From contig JAMCSQ010000030.1 of the NCBI GenBank assembly GCA_023378805.1, positions 1-5,769 of the forward strand: a stretch of DNA of 5,769 nt. Reading direction: 5' to 3'. A program made the translations under genes and the position numbers. The notes beneath the pieces are model-generated. The model saw only the letters and a list, made by a program, of their open reading frames with translations, was not told the DNA's origin and did no database searches. Positions 5,041 to 5,769 of this stretch are shown in pieces. Positions within the stretch are counted from its first letter, which is position 1, and each line of letters begins with the position of its first letter. The DNA comes from Candidatus Parvarchaeota archaeon. Its GTDB lineage: Archaea > Nanobdellota > Nanobdellia > Parvarchaeales > Parvarchaeaceae.

Positions 5041-5769
5041 ACTTAACAGCTATATTATTTAATTCATTTATGAAAGTATCTATTTCTTCCTTTGTATTGT
5101 AAAAGTAAAGACTTGCTCTCGCTGCTCCATCTAACTTTAGTCTATCTTCTATTAATGGCTGTGCGCAATGAAAACCAGATCTAATAGCTATTCCTTTTTT
5201 ATCCAGCAAATAAGCAGTATCATGTGAATGCAGACCTGAAACATTAAATGAGAATATGCCGCCAAATCTTTTACTCTTCCCGCTGTATATTTCTATGTTA
5301 TTAAGTTCTTTTGCTTTTTCATATAAGTAAGCAGTGAGCTCATTTTCGTATTTCTCTATGTTTTCCATCCCTATTTCATTTAGATAGTCAACGGCTAAAC
5401 CTAAGCCGTAAGCGCCTTCAACATTTTGGGTACCAGCCTCAAACAGGTTCGGAGCGTTTTCATAGATAACTCTTGACAGGCTTACATCCTTTATCATTTC
5501 GCCGCCTGTCAAAAAAGGCTTTAAATTTTCTGCTATATCCTTTTTTATGTATAAAACGCCTATACCAAAAGGAGCAAGCATTTTATGACCAGAGAAGGCT
5601 ACAAAATCAGCCCCTATATTTTTAACATTAAATTTCATGTGCGGTATGGACTGTGCCGCGTCTACAAGGACCAAAGAGCCTTGCTCATGCGAAAGTTTTG
5701 TTATCTCCTTTACATCATTTACTGTACCGGTAACATTTGAAACGTGGGTTACTGCAACTAGCCTTGTAT
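5024..5769 (-). CDS. sufS: SufS-type cysteine desulfurase (class II), 5' truncated by window
   Basis: A PLP-dependent enzyme that converts cysteine to alanine and passes the persulfide sulfur to the scaffold encoded next to it. The frame is open to the window edge, giving 247 residues of a protein usually about 400 long. An in-frame TTG at 5674 is an internal Leu. Visible landmarks in order: THVSNVTG near the edge; VLVDAAQSIPHM with the Asp that contacts the PLP ring nitrogen; DFVAFSGHKMLAPFGIGVLY with the PLP-binding Lys (codon 5582-5584); the GGEMI segment; FEAGTQN; and IRSGFHCAQPL with the catalytic Cys (codon 5165-5167). The RSGxHCAQP context is that of SufS/CsdA (group II), not IscS, whose active-site loop is longer. 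The last 17 bp overlap the scaffold gene. No sufB, sufC or sufD is in view. The promoter must lie beyond the right edge. Confidence 0.95.
   Translation of the reverse strand, partial: TRLVAVTHVSNVTGTVNDVKEITKLSHEQGSLVLVDAAQSIPHMKFNVKNIGADFVAFSGHKMLAPFGIGVLYIKKDIAENLKPFLTGGEMIKDVSLSRVIYENAPNLFEAGTQNVEGAYGLGLAVDYLNEIGMENIEKYENELTAYLYEKAKELNNIEIYSGKSKRFGGIFSFNVSGLHSHDTAYLLDKKGIAIRSGFHCAQPLIEDRLKLDGAARASLYFYNTKEEIDTFINELNNIAVKYGKRR

Noticed and set aside
5672..5674. TTG at 5672-5674 (minus strand) as the start of the desulfurase gene
   Set aside because: The frame continues upstream to the window edge with SufS-like sequence (THVSNVTG), so this codon is an internal Leu.

Overview
The window looks like AT-rich archaeal DNA, most likely from a small-genome DPANN-type lineage (Micrarchaeota/Parvarchaeota-like). 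Three things point there. The large surface protein has an archaeal class III (type IV pilin-like) signal of the SALEYMMTYGWAIL kind, joined to a DUF2341/lectin-like ectodomain, a combination I associate with those lineages. Four genes have a TATA-like box about 20-33 nt upstream of the start codon and no Shine-Dalgarno, as expected for leaderless archaeal transcripts. Genes are tightly packed. The lineage is an inference, not a proof.

Layout, left to right. (1) Positions 1-320, plus strand: C-terminal end of a class II fumarase/aspartase-superfamily lyase, cut by the window edge. (2) 351-1358, plus: a two-domain protein with an adenylate-kinase-like N-terminal half whose P-loop appears to be lost, and a nucleoside 2-deoxyribosyltransferase-like C-terminal half. 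This is the least conventional gene here. (3) 1387-2082, minus: a PAP2 membrane phosphatase with its full active-site signature, probably acting on polyprenyl diphosphate. (4) 2234-3787, minus: the pilin-signal/DUF2341 surface protein, with an unusually long N-terminal leader. (5) 3943-4656, plus: a Cas4/RecB-like PD-(D/E)XK nuclease with four cysteines for an Fe-S cluster; no CRISPR array or other cas gene is visible. (6) 4660-5040 and 5024-5769, minus: a SufU/IscU-type Fe-S scaffold and the SufS-type cysteine desulfurase upstream of it, overlapping by 17 bp and forming a sulfur-mobilisation operon; the sufS 5' end lies outside the window.

How the genes relate: the sufS-sufU pair makes sulfur available for Fe-S clusters, and the neighbouring Cas4-like nuclease is a plausible Fe-S client, although it is convergent with the pair and not co-transcribed. 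The PAP2 phosphatase and the surface protein are on the same strand and could both serve the cell envelope (lipid-carrier recycling for glycosylation; a glycosylated surface adhesin), but each seems to have its own promoter. No RNA genes, CRISPR arrays, insertion sequences or clear repeats were seen. No gene-free stretch exceeds about 155 bases.
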